Assembly: GCF_029964055.1 (NCBI RefSeq)
Contig: NZ_CP124836.1
Span: forward strand, 1,302,001-1,366,000
From: Arthrobacter sp. EM1
Lineage (GTDB): Bacteria > Actinomycetota > Actinomycetes > Actinomycetales > Micrococcaceae
Length of the DNA stretch: 64,000 bases
Reading direction: 5' to 3'
Shown: positions 8,665-16,712 of the stretch, piece by piece
How the letters are laid out: each line of letters starts with the position of its first letter
Position numbering within the stretch: position 1 is the stretch's first letter
The notes under the pieces: generated by a model
The model's database searches: none
Told to the model about the DNA's origin: nothing
The model's input: only the letters and a program-made list of their open reading frames with translations
Made by a program: the position numbers and the translations under genes

Positions 8665-8919
8665 GGAGCGGGCCCTGCAGATGAGCGTGGAGGTTCCGTG
8701 CGGACGACGCCGCCGATCGCTTCGATGCTCTAGGGTATGAAGTCCGGACCGCGAAAAGCGTGGATTTTCTAGATGGTGGGTTCATCAGGTGGCTCGCTGC
8801 TCGTTGACTCGCCTGACCGCCGAACACCGCCGGGTCACGCGGGGTTGAACCCCGTGCCCGAACGTCGGCTCTGCTCCTAGATGTACTCAGCCAGGACGTT
8901 GGTTACACGGTGAAAGGGT

Positions 8920-8973
8920 GAAGACCTCTTAGGTTGGTGGTTACCACACTCACCGAACGACTAAGAGGTCTTC
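8920..8973 (+). promoter_or_regulatory. Hairpin over the IS481 transposase ribosome-binding site, copy 2
   Basis: Arms GAAGACCTCTTAG (8920-8932) and its exact complement (8961-8973) end one base before the ATG at 8974. AGAGG within the second arm is the probable ribosome-binding site, so a read-through transcript would mask it. Confidence 0.6.
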
Positions 8974-9936
8974 ATGGTCCACCGTAATGCCCGTCTGACT
9001 CCTGCCGGTAGAAGCATCCTTGTCCAGCGTGTTCTTCAGGGCCGTCCCGTGGCCCACGTGGCGAAGGAAATGGGTGTTTCGCGGACCTGCGCCCACCGGT
9101 GGTTCCGGCGATATCTGGAGCACGGCTCGGACGGGATGGAGGATCGCTCGTCACGCCCGCGTTCCTGCCCGCACGCCACCCCCGCGGCGAAAATCGACGA
9201 GGTCCTCGAGGCGCGGGTAAAGCACCGCGAGGGTCCGGTCGAGCTGGGTGAACGGTGCCAGGTCCCGGCCCGCACGGTCTCCCGGATCATCGCCCGGGCC
9301 GGGCTGCCCCGGTTATGGGAACTGGACCCGATCAGCGGCGAACGCATCCGCGCCGGCCGGGCCACCGACCACCGCTACGAACGCGACACCGCCGGAGAAC
9401 TGCTGCATATCGACGTGAAGAAGCTCGGGAAAATCCCGGACGGCGGCGGCTGGAGGGTCCACGGCCGATCCGAAGCCGTCAGAGGCCGCGGCCTGGGCTA
9501 TGACTACGTCCACGTGGCCGTCGATGACCACTCCCGCCTGGCGTACGTCGAGGTTCTCCCGGATGAGAAGGGCCCCACCTGCGCGGCGTTCCTGGCCAAC
9601 GCCGCAGCGTTCATGGCCGCCAACGGAGCCCCCGTGCAAGAGGTCATGACGGACAACGCCCTGGCCTACATCCGGTCCGCTGCCTTTGCCAAGGTAATGG
9701 CTGACCTCGGCGCCAAACACCGGCGCACCAAACCCCGCAGCCCCTGGCAAAACGGCAAAGCCGAACGGTTCAACCGCACCCTCCAGGAAGGCTGGGCCTA
9801 CAAGGACGCCTTCGACTCCAGCAACCATCGCACCCAGGCCCTCACCGGCTGGCTAGACTTCTACAACCACCGCCGAAACCACGCAGCCCTCGGAGGACGA
9901 CCACCCATCAGCAGATGTAACCAACCTGCTGGCTGA
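8974..9936 (+). CDS. IS481-family transposase (DDE), copy 2
   Basis: The protein has 320 residues with the same helix-turn-helix and DDE core as copy 1 (HIDVKK, EVMTDNALAY, NGKAERFNRTL). Substitutions relative to copy 1 include ATPAAK for ATPSAK, RGLGYD for RGIGYD, AAAFMAAN for AAAFTAAN and YKDAFDSSNHRTQ for YKNAYDSSNHRAQ. It is intact and probably active. Confidence 0.93.
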   Translation: MVHRNARLTPAGRSILVQRVLQGRPVAHVAKEMGVSRTCAHRWFRRYLEHGSDGMEDRSSRPRSCPHATPAAKIDEVLEARVKHREGPVELGERCQVPARTVSRIIARAGLPRLWELDPISGERIRAGRATDHRYERDTAGELLHIDVKKLGKIPDGGGWRVHGRSEAVRGRGLGYDYVHVAVDDHSRLAYVEVLPDEKGPTCAAFLANAAAFMAANGAPVQEVMTDNALAYIRSAAFAKVMADLGAKHRRTKPRSPWQNGKAERFNRTLQEGWAYKDAFDSSNHRTQALTGWLDFYNHRRNHAALGGRPPISRCNQPAG

Positions 9937-9942
9937 GTACAC

Positions 9943-11499
9943 CTGATATGTAGGTAGTCCATGTCAAGAGGGCAAGGGTGAGCGGTCCAAGATTGGATGT
10001 CTTGGACCGCTCTTTTGTGTTCGTTCCCCTGCTTGGTCCGGCGGCCGGCGCGTCGTGGTCGACGGCGCTGTCAGACTGATATTCGCGGGTTGGCTACCGC
10101 AGGACGAGGTGTTCGGCTGGAGGGGTGCCGCTGGTCTAGCAATGTCGGGCGTCACCGTAATTTACCGGTTGCCCATAGGTGTATCGCGGGTCTCCTCCAC
10201 GCTGCCGAGCCTCCGGACGGAGCCGGGAACGGCACACGTCTATTCATCCGTCCATGGCTGCTCCTGTTGGACCGCGGCCGCGAGAGACCAGCACCAGCCA
10301 GCCAGTTCCCGTGCGACAGCGACGTTGGCGATGACGCGCCGTTTGTGACGGGCTTCGAACTGGTCCCACTTGCGGTGCAGGCGGTGGTTGCCTTGATGTC
10401 CGCGGACCCGGGAGGCCTCATCGGCTGCGTCCCAGCGGGCACGCATGTCACGGCTTGCGTTGGCATATGGACGGCGGTGATGCCAAGCGGCCTCGACGAG
10501 CAGGCGGCGGGCATGGGTGTTTCCTGTTTTAGTGATGCCGCCTTGGGACCGTGAAGCACCAGAGGAATGTTCGGAGGGCACCAGGCCCAGATAGGCGCCG
10601 ATGGTGCTGCCAGTGAAGCGGGTCCAATCACCGATCTCCACTGCCAGGCCGAAGGCGGTGAGCACCGAGATCCCGCGCAGACACATCAGCGCACGGACCA
10701 CGGGTGCATAGCGGTCGGTGGCCGCGAGGGCCGTGATCTTCGCATCCAAACGGTTCCTGCGGTCCAGCGTCAGCTCCGCGGCCTCCAGGCTGGCCTCGTA
10801 AGCGGCCTGCAGGGACGGATCATCGAATCGTTGCCGGTGCAGCCAGGTGTGGTGGGCATCGGTCCAGGCATGGCCGCCGGAGTAGACCAGACCGTGGCGC
10901 AACAGGAGCTTCGAGATCCGGTGCCTGGCCCTCATCAGATCCGTACGGACGTCCTCGCGGGCCCGGACCAGGTCCCGCGCCGCTTCATCCGCACGGCCAG
11001 GAACCCGCACGGGCGTGATCTGTCCGAGCAGGGCCAACCGGGCCAGATGTTCGGCATCGCGGGCATCGGTCTTCACCCGGTCCCCGGACGGCCGCTGGAG
11101 CTTGGACGGCGCCGCGACCAGGCATTCGACCCCTGCACTGACCAGTAGCCGGGCCAACCCGAATCCGGTGGGGCCTGCCTCATAGACAACGAGGACCGGC
11201 TCCGGCAGCCCGGAAACCCACTCGGCGATCCCCGCATCGTTCGCGGCAAGGCTCTGCCTCAGGATCTCGCCCGTTTCACGGTCGATCGCGCAGCCTTTGA
11301 CGCTGCGTGCATGGACATCCAAACCGACGTAAGTACGCTTATTCATGGTTGGAACCTCCAGACGTTCAAATGTGGCTCTGCCAGTCCACACCCCCCGCAC
11401 CCACGTGCGGAAGGACCCGGACCGACAACCCACGAACCTCTTTGAACCCGAGGTTCCAGTCGCTACGTCCGGCGCGCCCCACCACACTTCATATCGTCT
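9943..11499 (-). mobile_element. IS110-family element, copy 2, inserted in the IS481 target duplication
   Basis: Flanked by CT at 9943-9944 and 11498-11499. Its left junction is the same GAGTACA-CCT as copy 1, although here it abuts the opposite physical end of IS481. The sequence is identical to copy 1 as far as I compared, indicating a recent copy. The right junction preserves the TAG stop codon of the downstream minus-strand oxidoreductase gene. Confidence 0.85.
10240..11346 (-). CDS. IS110-family transposase (RuvC-like DEDD recombinase), copy 2
   Basis: The 368-residue protein is identical to copy 1, with GLDVHA, YEAGPTG, KTDARDAEH and SEHSSG motifs. I use the ATG at 11346, preceded by TGGAGG. 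The frame is open further upstream through the element end into the neighbouring gene, but that part is not coding. Confidence 0.92.
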   Translation of the reverse strand: MNKRTYVGLDVHARSVKGCAIDRETGEILRQSLAANDAGIAEWVSGLPEPVLVVYEAGPTGFGLARLLVSAGVECLVAAPSKLQRPSGDRVKTDARDAEHLARLALLGQITPVRVPGRADEAARDLVRAREDVRTDLMRARHRISKLLLRHGLVYSGGHAWTDAHHTWLHRQRFDDPSLQAAYEASLEAAELTLDRRNRLDAKITALAATDRYAPVVRALMCLRGISVLTAFGLAVEIGDWTRFTGSTIGAYLGLVPSEHSSGASRSQGGITKTGNTHARRLLVEAAWHHRRPYANASRDMRARWDAADEASRVRGHQGNHRLHRKWDQFEARHKRRVIANVAVARELAGWCWSLAAAVQQEQPWTDE

Positions 11500-12850
11500 A
11501 GAGCATTGAGTCAAGGTCGGAGCCGACCGACGGATAGGTGGGTGTCATGGATTTGAGTTCGCGGGTGGTTAATCCGTGTTTCATGGCCAGGCTGAATGTG
11601 TTGGCCAGTTCCGCGTATCCGGATCCGAACAGGTGCACACCGAGGAGGTGTCCGGTTTTTCTGTCAATGATGATTTTGGCAGCGCCGGCGGTTTCACCGA
11701 TTCGGTAGTTCGAGTACCACCGGCTGGTGTCCGAATGCCGAACGTCGATGTTTAGTCCGCTGTCGCGGGCCTCGTGCTCCAGCATACCGATGCGGACCAG
11801 CTCGGGGATCGTGAAGACCGCTGTCGGCGTGGCCGCGTAGTCCGGGACCGTGGAACCCGACTTCAACATGTTGGACGCGGCGACCTTGGCTTCGAAAACG
11901 GCCACCGGAGTCAGTGGCGGGCCCGCGGTGTCCGCCGCATCACCGGCCGCGTAGACGGCGGGGTTTGTGGTGCTCTGCAGGTGGCCGGCCACCTCAATAC
12001 CCCTTTTGCCGTAGGCCACGTGGGCTGCTTCAAGATTCAACCGCGACAAATCCGGGATCCGGCCGGCACCGTGCACTACCAAATCCGCATCAAGCGTTGC
12101 CTCGCGGCCGGCCTGCTGCAGGCGCAGCCTGTAGCCCTCGCGCGTTTTTTCCACACCGGTGATGCTGGTGCCGCGCCGCACCTGGACCCCGGCCTCCGCG
12201 CCGCGGTCGATCAGCAGCTCGACCAGGTCCGCGTCGAATGATTTCAGGGGGCGTGCGCCCCGGTCCACGATCACCGCGGAGCTTCCCGCGCGGGCGGCGA
12301 TGTGGGCGAACTCGAAGGAGACGAAACCACCGCCCACGAATACAATGCGGGCAGGAAGGGACCTAAGATTCAGGAAGTCGGTGCTATCAATGAGGTGTTC
12401 CTGGCCCGGGAAATCCAGGGGCCGAGGTGTGGCGCCGGTAGCGATCAGGACCTTGGATGTCCTGAGCGTCGTCCCGGAGACCTGGATCCGGGACGGTCCG
12501 GTAAAGCTTGCGGTCCCATTCAGGGTCTCCACGCCGATATGGCGCAGGTCCTCTTCCATGCTCTGCGGCACCGGGTCGGTGAATCCGTGCTTGTGCTTCA
12601 TCAGCTCGGCCCAGTTTATCGACAGGCCGTTGCCGTCGATGCCCTTGCCCTGCAGCAGTCGGGCACTGTCGATAACCTCTGCGCCGCGCCGCAGGATTTT
12701 CTTCGGGTCGCACCCGCGCAATGCACAGGTGCCGCCATAGGGAAGCGAATCGACGATTGCCACCCGCCATCCCGCCGAAGAGCATTTTGTCGCCGCAGCG
12801 ATCCCGGCCATGCCGGCACCAATGACGACCAGATCGTAGTTCTCGCTCAT
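11498..12850 (-). CDS. FAD/NAD(P)-dependent disulfide oxidoreductase (glutathione/mercuric reductase type)
   Basis: The 450 residues carry an N-terminal FAD dinucleotide fold (DLVVIGAGMAGIAAA), the redox disulfide GGTCALRGCDPKK (CxxxxC), a second fold for NAD(P) (IVFVGGGFVSFEFA) and the FAD motif VYAAGDAADT. The dimerisation domain ends in TPTYPSVGSDLD, where relatives have the His-Pro-Thr-x-x-Glu pair, so the proton-relay histidine seems replaced. There is no N-terminal metal-binding domain and no C-terminal Cys-Cys, unlike MerA. It shares a metal-type MerR promoter region with the thioredoxin-like gene upstream. The stop codon overlaps the IS110/IS481 junction. Confidence 0.85.
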   Translation of the reverse strand: MSENYDLVVIGAGMAGIAAATKCSSAGWRVAIVDSLPYGGTCALRGCDPKKILRRGAEVIDSARLLQGKGIDGNGLSINWAELMKHKHGFTDPVPQSMEEDLRHIGVETLNGTASFTGPSRIQVSGTTLRTSKVLIATGATPRPLDFPGQEHLIDSTDFLNLRSLPARIVFVGGGFVSFEFAHIAARAGSSAVIVDRGARPLKSFDADLVELLIDRGAEAGVQVRRGTSITGVEKTREGYRLRLQQAGREATLDADLVVHGAGRIPDLSRLNLEAAHVAYGKRGIEVAGHLQSTTNPAVYAAGDAADTAGPPLTPVAVFEAKVAASNMLKSGSTVPDYAATPTAVFTIPELVRIGMLEHEARDSGLNIDVRHSDTSRWYSNYRIGETAGAAKIIIDRKTGHLLGVHLFGSGYAELANTFSLAMKHGLTTRELKSMTPTYPSVGSDLDSML

Positions 12851-12977
12851 TTCAAACCTTCCGTTGGATCATCTCGGGCGGCCGCATTGGCGGTCGGTGT
12901 TAATTGGCCATGGCACGCACCAAGGTCCTCGACACGGACACGGACCCGTTGGTGCTCCGGCGTTGGATGCCCGCCGA

Positions 12978-13277
12978 TCAGCCGGCGTCGATCGCTGCCT
13001 TGAGCTGCCCGAGGCTGGGGGCGCCGGCCGCTCCGTCAGGGGTCAGGTAGCGGCGGCACGCCAATCCCACGGAGGCACCGGCAGCAGCGAACACGTCGAC
13101 ACCATTGATGAGGATGCTCGGGGAGCCATGGAACCCTACCCGCTCGGCTTCCTCCACCGTATTCACGAGCTGCCGGACAAGGACAACGCCGGACCGTTCC
13201 GCGGCCAGTGTCATGAGCCGCTCCTCGGCGACTTTCCAGTTCGGGCAACCGTCAAAATATTGCAGGGTGATCTCCAT
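12978..13277 (-). CDS. Thioredoxin-like small protein
   Basis: The 99 residues start MEITLQYFDGCPNWKVAEER, a beta-strand followed by a single-cysteine Cys-Pro-Asn motif. VGFHGSPSILINGVDVFA then resembles the cis-proline region of thioredoxin-fold proteins. Such proteins often sit in mer-type operons. The start at 13277 fits the promoter: the -10 region lies only about 8 bases upstream, so the mRNA is probably leaderless or nearly so. It lies upstream of the disulfide oxidoreductase on the same strand, with a gap of about 130 bp. Confidence 0.75.
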   Translation of the reverse strand: MEITLQYFDGCPNWKVAEERLMTLAAERSGVVLVRQLVNTVEEAERVGFHGSPSILINGVDVFAAAGASVGLACRRYLTPDGAAGAPSLGQLKAAIDAG

Positions 13278-13284
13278 ACGAACT

Positions 13285-13316
13285 ACCGTAAACCTTGTAG
13301 TCGGGTACAAGGTCAA
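13285..13316 (-). promoter_or_regulatory. MerR-type promoter and operator
   Basis: On the minus strand TTGACC (-35) is separated from TTACGG/TACGGT (-10) by 19-20 bases, the over-long spacing typical of MerR-controlled promoters. Within the spacer lies the perfect inverted repeat ACCTTGTA-N6-TACAAGGT (13292-13313). It lies between the thioredoxin-like gene and the divergent merR-like gene. Confidence 0.85.
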
Positions 13317-13332
13317 GCGTTAGACTGGAACC

Positions 13333-13773
13333 ATGCTCATCGGGAAAGTCAGCGCCGTTACCGGCATCGACACTCAAACCATTCGTTTCTACGAACGTCA
13401 GGGGCTTTTGCCCGCACCCACCCGGGCGCCCAACGGGTACCGAGTCTACGATGGTATGGTCGTCGGTCGGCTGCGGTTTGTCCGCGCCGCCCAGTCAGCA
13501 GGACTCGCGCTGAACGAGATCAAGGGAGTCCTCTCCCAGCGCGATTCCGGCGAAGCGCCCTGCGCCCACGTGGCCGGTCTCCTCAAGGAAAAGCTGGCTG
13601 AGGTCCGCGGCCGACAACAAGAACTGGCCGGTCTGGCCGCTGAACTTGGCCGACTCATCGAGGTGAGCCGCGACCTCGATCCAGCCGACTGTTCCGATGC
13701 GGACGTCTGCCAGATCATCGCACAACCACCGGCGGACCGACACGAAGCCTCGATTGCGCGAAGCGTGTACTAA
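13333..13773 (+). CDS. MerR-family metal-responsive regulator
   Basis: The 146 residues begin with the MerR winged helix-turn-helix (IGKVSAVTGIDTQTIRFYER, GLLPAPTRAPNGYRVYD). A long dimerisation helix (about residues 80-112) and a C-terminal loop with Cys120 and Cys126 follow; Cys77 and His79 precede the helix. This Cys pattern is that of heavy-metal sensors (MerR/ZntR/PbrR group); the metal cannot be told. It is transcribed divergently from the thioredoxin/oxidoreductase genes and should bind the operator at 13292-13313. Confidence 0.88.
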   Translation: MLIGKVSAVTGIDTQTIRFYERQGLLPAPTRAPNGYRVYDGMVVGRLRFVRAAQSAGLALNEIKGVLSQRDSGEAPCAHVAGLLKEKLAEVRGRQQELAGLAAELGRLIEVSRDLDPADCSDADVCQIIAQPPADRHEASIARSVY

Positions 13774-13803
13774 AGAGCCGCGAAAAACCGACCATTTGGC
13801 GAT

Positions 13804-13959
13804 TCAGGTGCGGAAGTTGCTGTGCAGGTCGTCCCACCGGCCCGGGAACCGGCCGTCGGGGGTCCATTCCCAGCCGCTCCAGGCCCACGGTTCCGGCCGG
13901 AAGCAGGCGCGCCGGCCCCTGCCGGCGGCCGCGGCAGTCGTCAGTTCTGCAGAAACCAC
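13804..13959 (-). pseudogene. RES-domain toxin, N-terminal remnant
   Basis: A 51-codon frame from GTG 13959 contains RPEPWAWSGWEWTPDGRFPG followed by RWDD, characteristic of the N-terminal part of RES-type NAD-degrading toxins, then stops. The catalytic remainder is missing. It follows the degenerate antitoxin gene by one codon, the usual gene order of Xre-RES modules. Confidence 0.55.
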
Positions 13960-13962
13960 CGA

Positions 13963-14340
13963 TCAGACTGCGGCCGCGAACGCGCGTGCAGCGGCCACAC
14001 CTGCGGGCCGACGACGTCCAGCTGGCCTTCGCGGAACAGGCGCGCCGGCGGGACACCACCCAGCTGCGGTTTCATGCCCTAGAAGCACTACGGCGCGGGA
14101 ATCCCGCTCCGCGAGCAGGGCGACCACGTGGTAGGTGGTCCTCAACCGGTGCATCACGTCGGCGGAAGGTTTCCGTTCCCCATCGGCCCACAGCCGGACG
14201 GCCCCGGGTTTCCTTCACGGAACCGATGTAGGCGACCAGCGTCTCGCCCAGCGGGTCCTTTACGTCCCGGACCAGTACGTCGTCGGTCAGCCGAATGGGA
14301 CCCTGGTGCGCCTTCAGCCCGCCGCGGGCGCCTGTCACTG
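13963..14340 (-). pseudogene. Xre/MbcA/ParS-type antitoxin (DUF2384), frame-shifted
   Basis: Family segments appear in three different frames: LTDDVLVRDVKDPLGETLVA and IGSVKETRG; then WADGERKPSADVMHRLRTTY and VVALLAERDSRAVV; then GMKPQLGGVPPARLFREGQL and AAARAFAAAV. At least two frameshifts and an in-frame stop near GMKP break it. Intact relatives neutralise RES toxins. Confidence 0.6.
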
Positions 14341-14634
14341 CAGTCAGAATTCATGGCCCCGCGAAAAGGCTTACCGAATCAAGGGCTCAAACACACCAGA
14401 ATTCACACTCTGATTGATCGATATCCGGGACCGCCCTAAGCTGCACTCTGCGTGTCTCATCCGATGAACCATGCAGGCTGGCTTTCGCTGCTGTTCTATC
14501 TCACTACGATGGCCCGCGCCGGCTGGTTCCATTTGACAGTACACTTAGTATTTCTTTGGGAGTGGTCCGTTGGACGGCGACTGATTCCTGCTGGACCAGC
14601 ATTTCCATCCGCAGACAAACAAGGGAGACAAAAT

Positions 14635-14781
14635 ATGTTGCTTTGGATAGCCATCATTCTCGCTGTTCTTTGGCTTCTCGGCCTGCTCGGCAGCATCGGC
14701 GGCGGGTTCATTCACCTGCTTCTGGTTGTTGCAGTAGTCGTCTTGGTTTTTCACTTCGTCCGCGGCAGGTCACGCGTTTAA
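14635..14781 (+). CDS. Small membrane protein, lmo0937 type
   Basis: The 48 residues are almost entirely two hydrophobic helices (LLWIAIILAVLWLLGLLG and HLLLVVAVVVLVFHF) ending in RGRSRV. This length and pattern match the lmo0937-type small membrane proteins. AGGGAGA precedes the ATG. Function unknown. It is monocistronic, with a strong hairpin about 120 bp downstream. Confidence 0.75.
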   Translation: MLLWIAIILAVLWLLGLLGSIGGGFIHLLLVVAVVVLVFHFVRGRSRV

Positions 14782-14898
14782 GTTCCCAAACGCTGTGCCC
14801 GCGCCGAGGATGCGGATGCGCGGCCTGCCGCCGTGTTCTCGCCCAAGGGGCCCTCACACAATGAGGGTGAGCTGGGGGCGGGTGCCTGAGACCTAGAA

Positions 14899-14946
14899 CT
14901 GCAGCCCGAAGGTTGGATTTGAAGAGAATCTGACTTCGGGCTGCAG
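14899..14946. terminator. 13-bp perfect inverted repeat downstream of the small membrane protein gene
   Basis: CTGCAGCCCGAAG (14899-14911) and CTTCGGGCTGCAG (14934-14946) can form a stem with a 22-base loop. It has no long T-run; only CTCTTGCTT follows. Terminator role is inferred from location. Confidence 0.5.
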
Positions 14947-15246
14947 CTCTTGCTTCCCAGCCGGACTATTAGCGGAACCCGGGGCAGTCTGGTCTTGTTT
15001 TGCAGCTCAGCCAAGACCGAGATATATCAGGACGAAGGCGCCCGCGATCTGCCATCTCAGAACCTGCCCGGCCACAATGCCCATCAGGATGCCGACTACG
15101 ATCCACAGTGTCCGCCTCGGTACGCTTCGACGTCGATCGGCGCCGGCCACGATTTTCGGCCGCCGTCAATGGACAGGGGTGGTCAGGGCTAACGCCCGCC
15201 GGGCGTTGTTCACGGCGCGGAAACGCAGAGGTCCGGCAAAAAACGG

Positions 15247-15506
15247 TCACAACGAAGACTCGTGGACGGAGGACCCAAGGATATGACGGCCCCATGGTCC
15301 TGGTCGATGCGTGGCGGCTCGCCGGAATGCCCTCAGCCAAATACTTGGCGGCGACTATGGACCTGTGGCTGCCTAAGCTGGAAGCCTTCGGGGAGCTCGA
15401 CGCCAAGCTGCTGATCCCGGCCGTGGCGGCGCAGCTGATAACAGTCTCCGGGGCCACGGTCGACCGGCTCCTCAAATCCGCCGGGGACGCAGTTCTGCAT
15501 GCTTAG
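15247..15506 (+). pseudogene. Integrase-type transposase, N-terminal fragment
   Basis: VTTKTRGRRTQGYDGPMVLV to KYLAATMDLWLPKLEAFGEL and SGATVDRLLKSAG resemble the N-terminal winged-helix part of actinobacterial rve-type transposases. These begin with a basic K-T-R-G-R-P motif and a conserved ATVDRLL helix. The frame is broken at about 15490, where the tatC/ferritin duplication begins. No catalytic domain remains. Confidence 0.5.
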
Positions 15507-16099
15507 TGATCGCCGCCGGGAACGGCGGACGGTCAAGCTTGCCGCGGAGACCGAAGCCCGCGCGGACCTGGCAACGCCCGGCTCCGAACTGGGGAATCTC
15601 TAGCCCTTGGTGCAACGGGTCAGCCGCGCACCATGTGCCTGGCGGGAAGCGGATCAGCCCGGTGAGGCCCGCCGGCGCATGGGCCTTTCTGCCCCGACCA
15701 CGGCCGGCGGGCAGCCCCCGGGGTGCCCGCTTGCCGTGGTCCATCCGTTTCTGTATGGGTGTGGGGTGGGTCAGGCGCTGGCTGCGCTCCGGTTGATCTC
15801 GCCGTTTACCCCCTTGGGGAAGAACCCGCCTTCTCTTTCTGCTTTGGCGGTGAGGTAGGCGATGTTCAGGACCTGCCCCGGGCTGCGGCTGAAAGCGATG
15901 CCGTTTGCGTCGGTCGGGACAAGGTTGGCGGTGTCTTTAGTGCCAATACCCTGATCGAGATCAGTTGATCCATCGAGGCTGTCCCGGGCGTCGGAGATCG
16001 CTTGGGCTGGTACCTGCAGATCACGAGCGTAGAGGGTGGTTCTGATGATTCCGGCGTGATAAGCCTCGACAGCGAGGATACCGGCGGCGGCTTCGAGGT
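15493..16099. repeat. 607-bp direct repeat, copy A (partner 35892-36498)
   Basis: The segment is nearly identical to 35892-36498 at an offset of 20,399 bp; I saw only a few mismatches, for example near 15506 and 15611. It covers the 3' end of tatC and the 3' third of the ferritin-like gene. In copy A the ferritin-like gene continues intact and tatC is cut; in copy B tatC is intact and the ferritin-like gene is cut. Confidence 0.9.
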
Positions 16100-16712
16100 A
16101 GGTCTTGTTATCGATCAGCGGTGCCGCGCCCTTGTAGGCGGTGACGCCGACGTCTTCGAAAATGAACGCGCCCAGGAGGAAGCTTGTTTCGTCCGCAAAG
16201 GGGTTGAACGTCTGGCCTGCCTTGATCAGCCCCGCCGCCATGGCAGCGGCGGTGAAGCTGGCCTCCAGATCGATTTGCGGCCGGGAAACTGCGGCTTTGC
16301 CGAGCGCGGTGCGGAGGAATTTGACGTGCGATTCTTCGTCCGCGGCGATTTCCTTGGCGTATTTTTCGATCAGGCTGCCGGCCTTGAATGGTACCTTCGC
16401 CCCGCCGGTCACACCGCCCTTGCGTCCTTTGCCGTCCGTGAGTCCCTCACTCAGGCCCCGGCCTGTGACGGCCCGCAGGTAGAACTCCGCTTCGAGGTAC
16501 TCCAGGTTGAGGGCGAAGTTTAGGATCGCCCCGTCGCTTGGCTTCTTATCGGAATGCTCTGCGTCGCCGTCCGCACGGGACGGTGAGGCGGCGATCAAAG
16601 CAGCTGCGCCGCCGATCCCTGCAATTCCGGCGGCGCGGAACAAAATGCGCCGGTCCATGGGGTTTTCCGCGCTGCGGCTCATAGCATCGGTGACGAATTT
16701 CTGATCGAACAT
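15771..16712 (-). CDS. Ferritin-like (desiccation-related) protein with Tat-type signal
   Basis: The 313 residues from ATG 16712 start with a twin-arginine-like leader ([20 protein letters not shown] then a hydrophobic stretch). A ferritin-like four-helix domain follows ([19 protein letters not shown] with Glu ligands, [15 protein letters not shown] with Exx[16 protein letters not shown] with ExxH), as in PCC13-62-like desiccation proteins. It is probably exported folded. tatC sequence lies convergent at its 3' end, and an intact tatAC pair is 19 kb away. Unusually, the last 110 codons are duplicated at 36170-36498. Confidence 0.85.
   Translation of the reverse strand: MFDQKFVTDAMSRSAENPMDRRILFRAAGIAGIGGAAALIAASPSRADGDAEHSDKKPSDGAILNFALNLEYLEAEFYLRAVTGRGLSEGLTDGKGRKGGVTGGAKVPFKAGSLIEKYAKEIAADEESHVKFLRTALGKAAVSRPQIDLEASFTAAAMAAGLIKAGQTFNPFADETSFLLGAFIFEDVGVTAYKGAAPLIDNKTYLEAAAGILAVEAYHAGIIRTTLYARDLQVPAQAISDARDSLDGSTDLDQGIGTKDTANLVPTDANGIAFSRSPGQVLNIAYLTAKAEREGGFFPKGVNGEINRSAASA

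Larger units (their letters stand above)
8882..9941 (+). mobile_element. IS481-family element, copy 2
   Basis: Same terminal repeats as copy 1 but in opposite orientation. The left flank is CCTAGA (8876-8881). The right duplication is split by the IS110 insertion and can be rebuilt as C-CT at 9942-9944 plus (CT)AGA at 11498-11502. Each IS481 copy therefore has its own 6-bp duplication and arose from an independent insertion. Confidence 0.9.

Noticed and set aside
3505..11502. Reading the two IS481/IS110 pairs as one classical composite transposon
   Set aside because: Each IS481 copy has its own distinct target duplication, which means separate insertions rather than movement of the whole unit.
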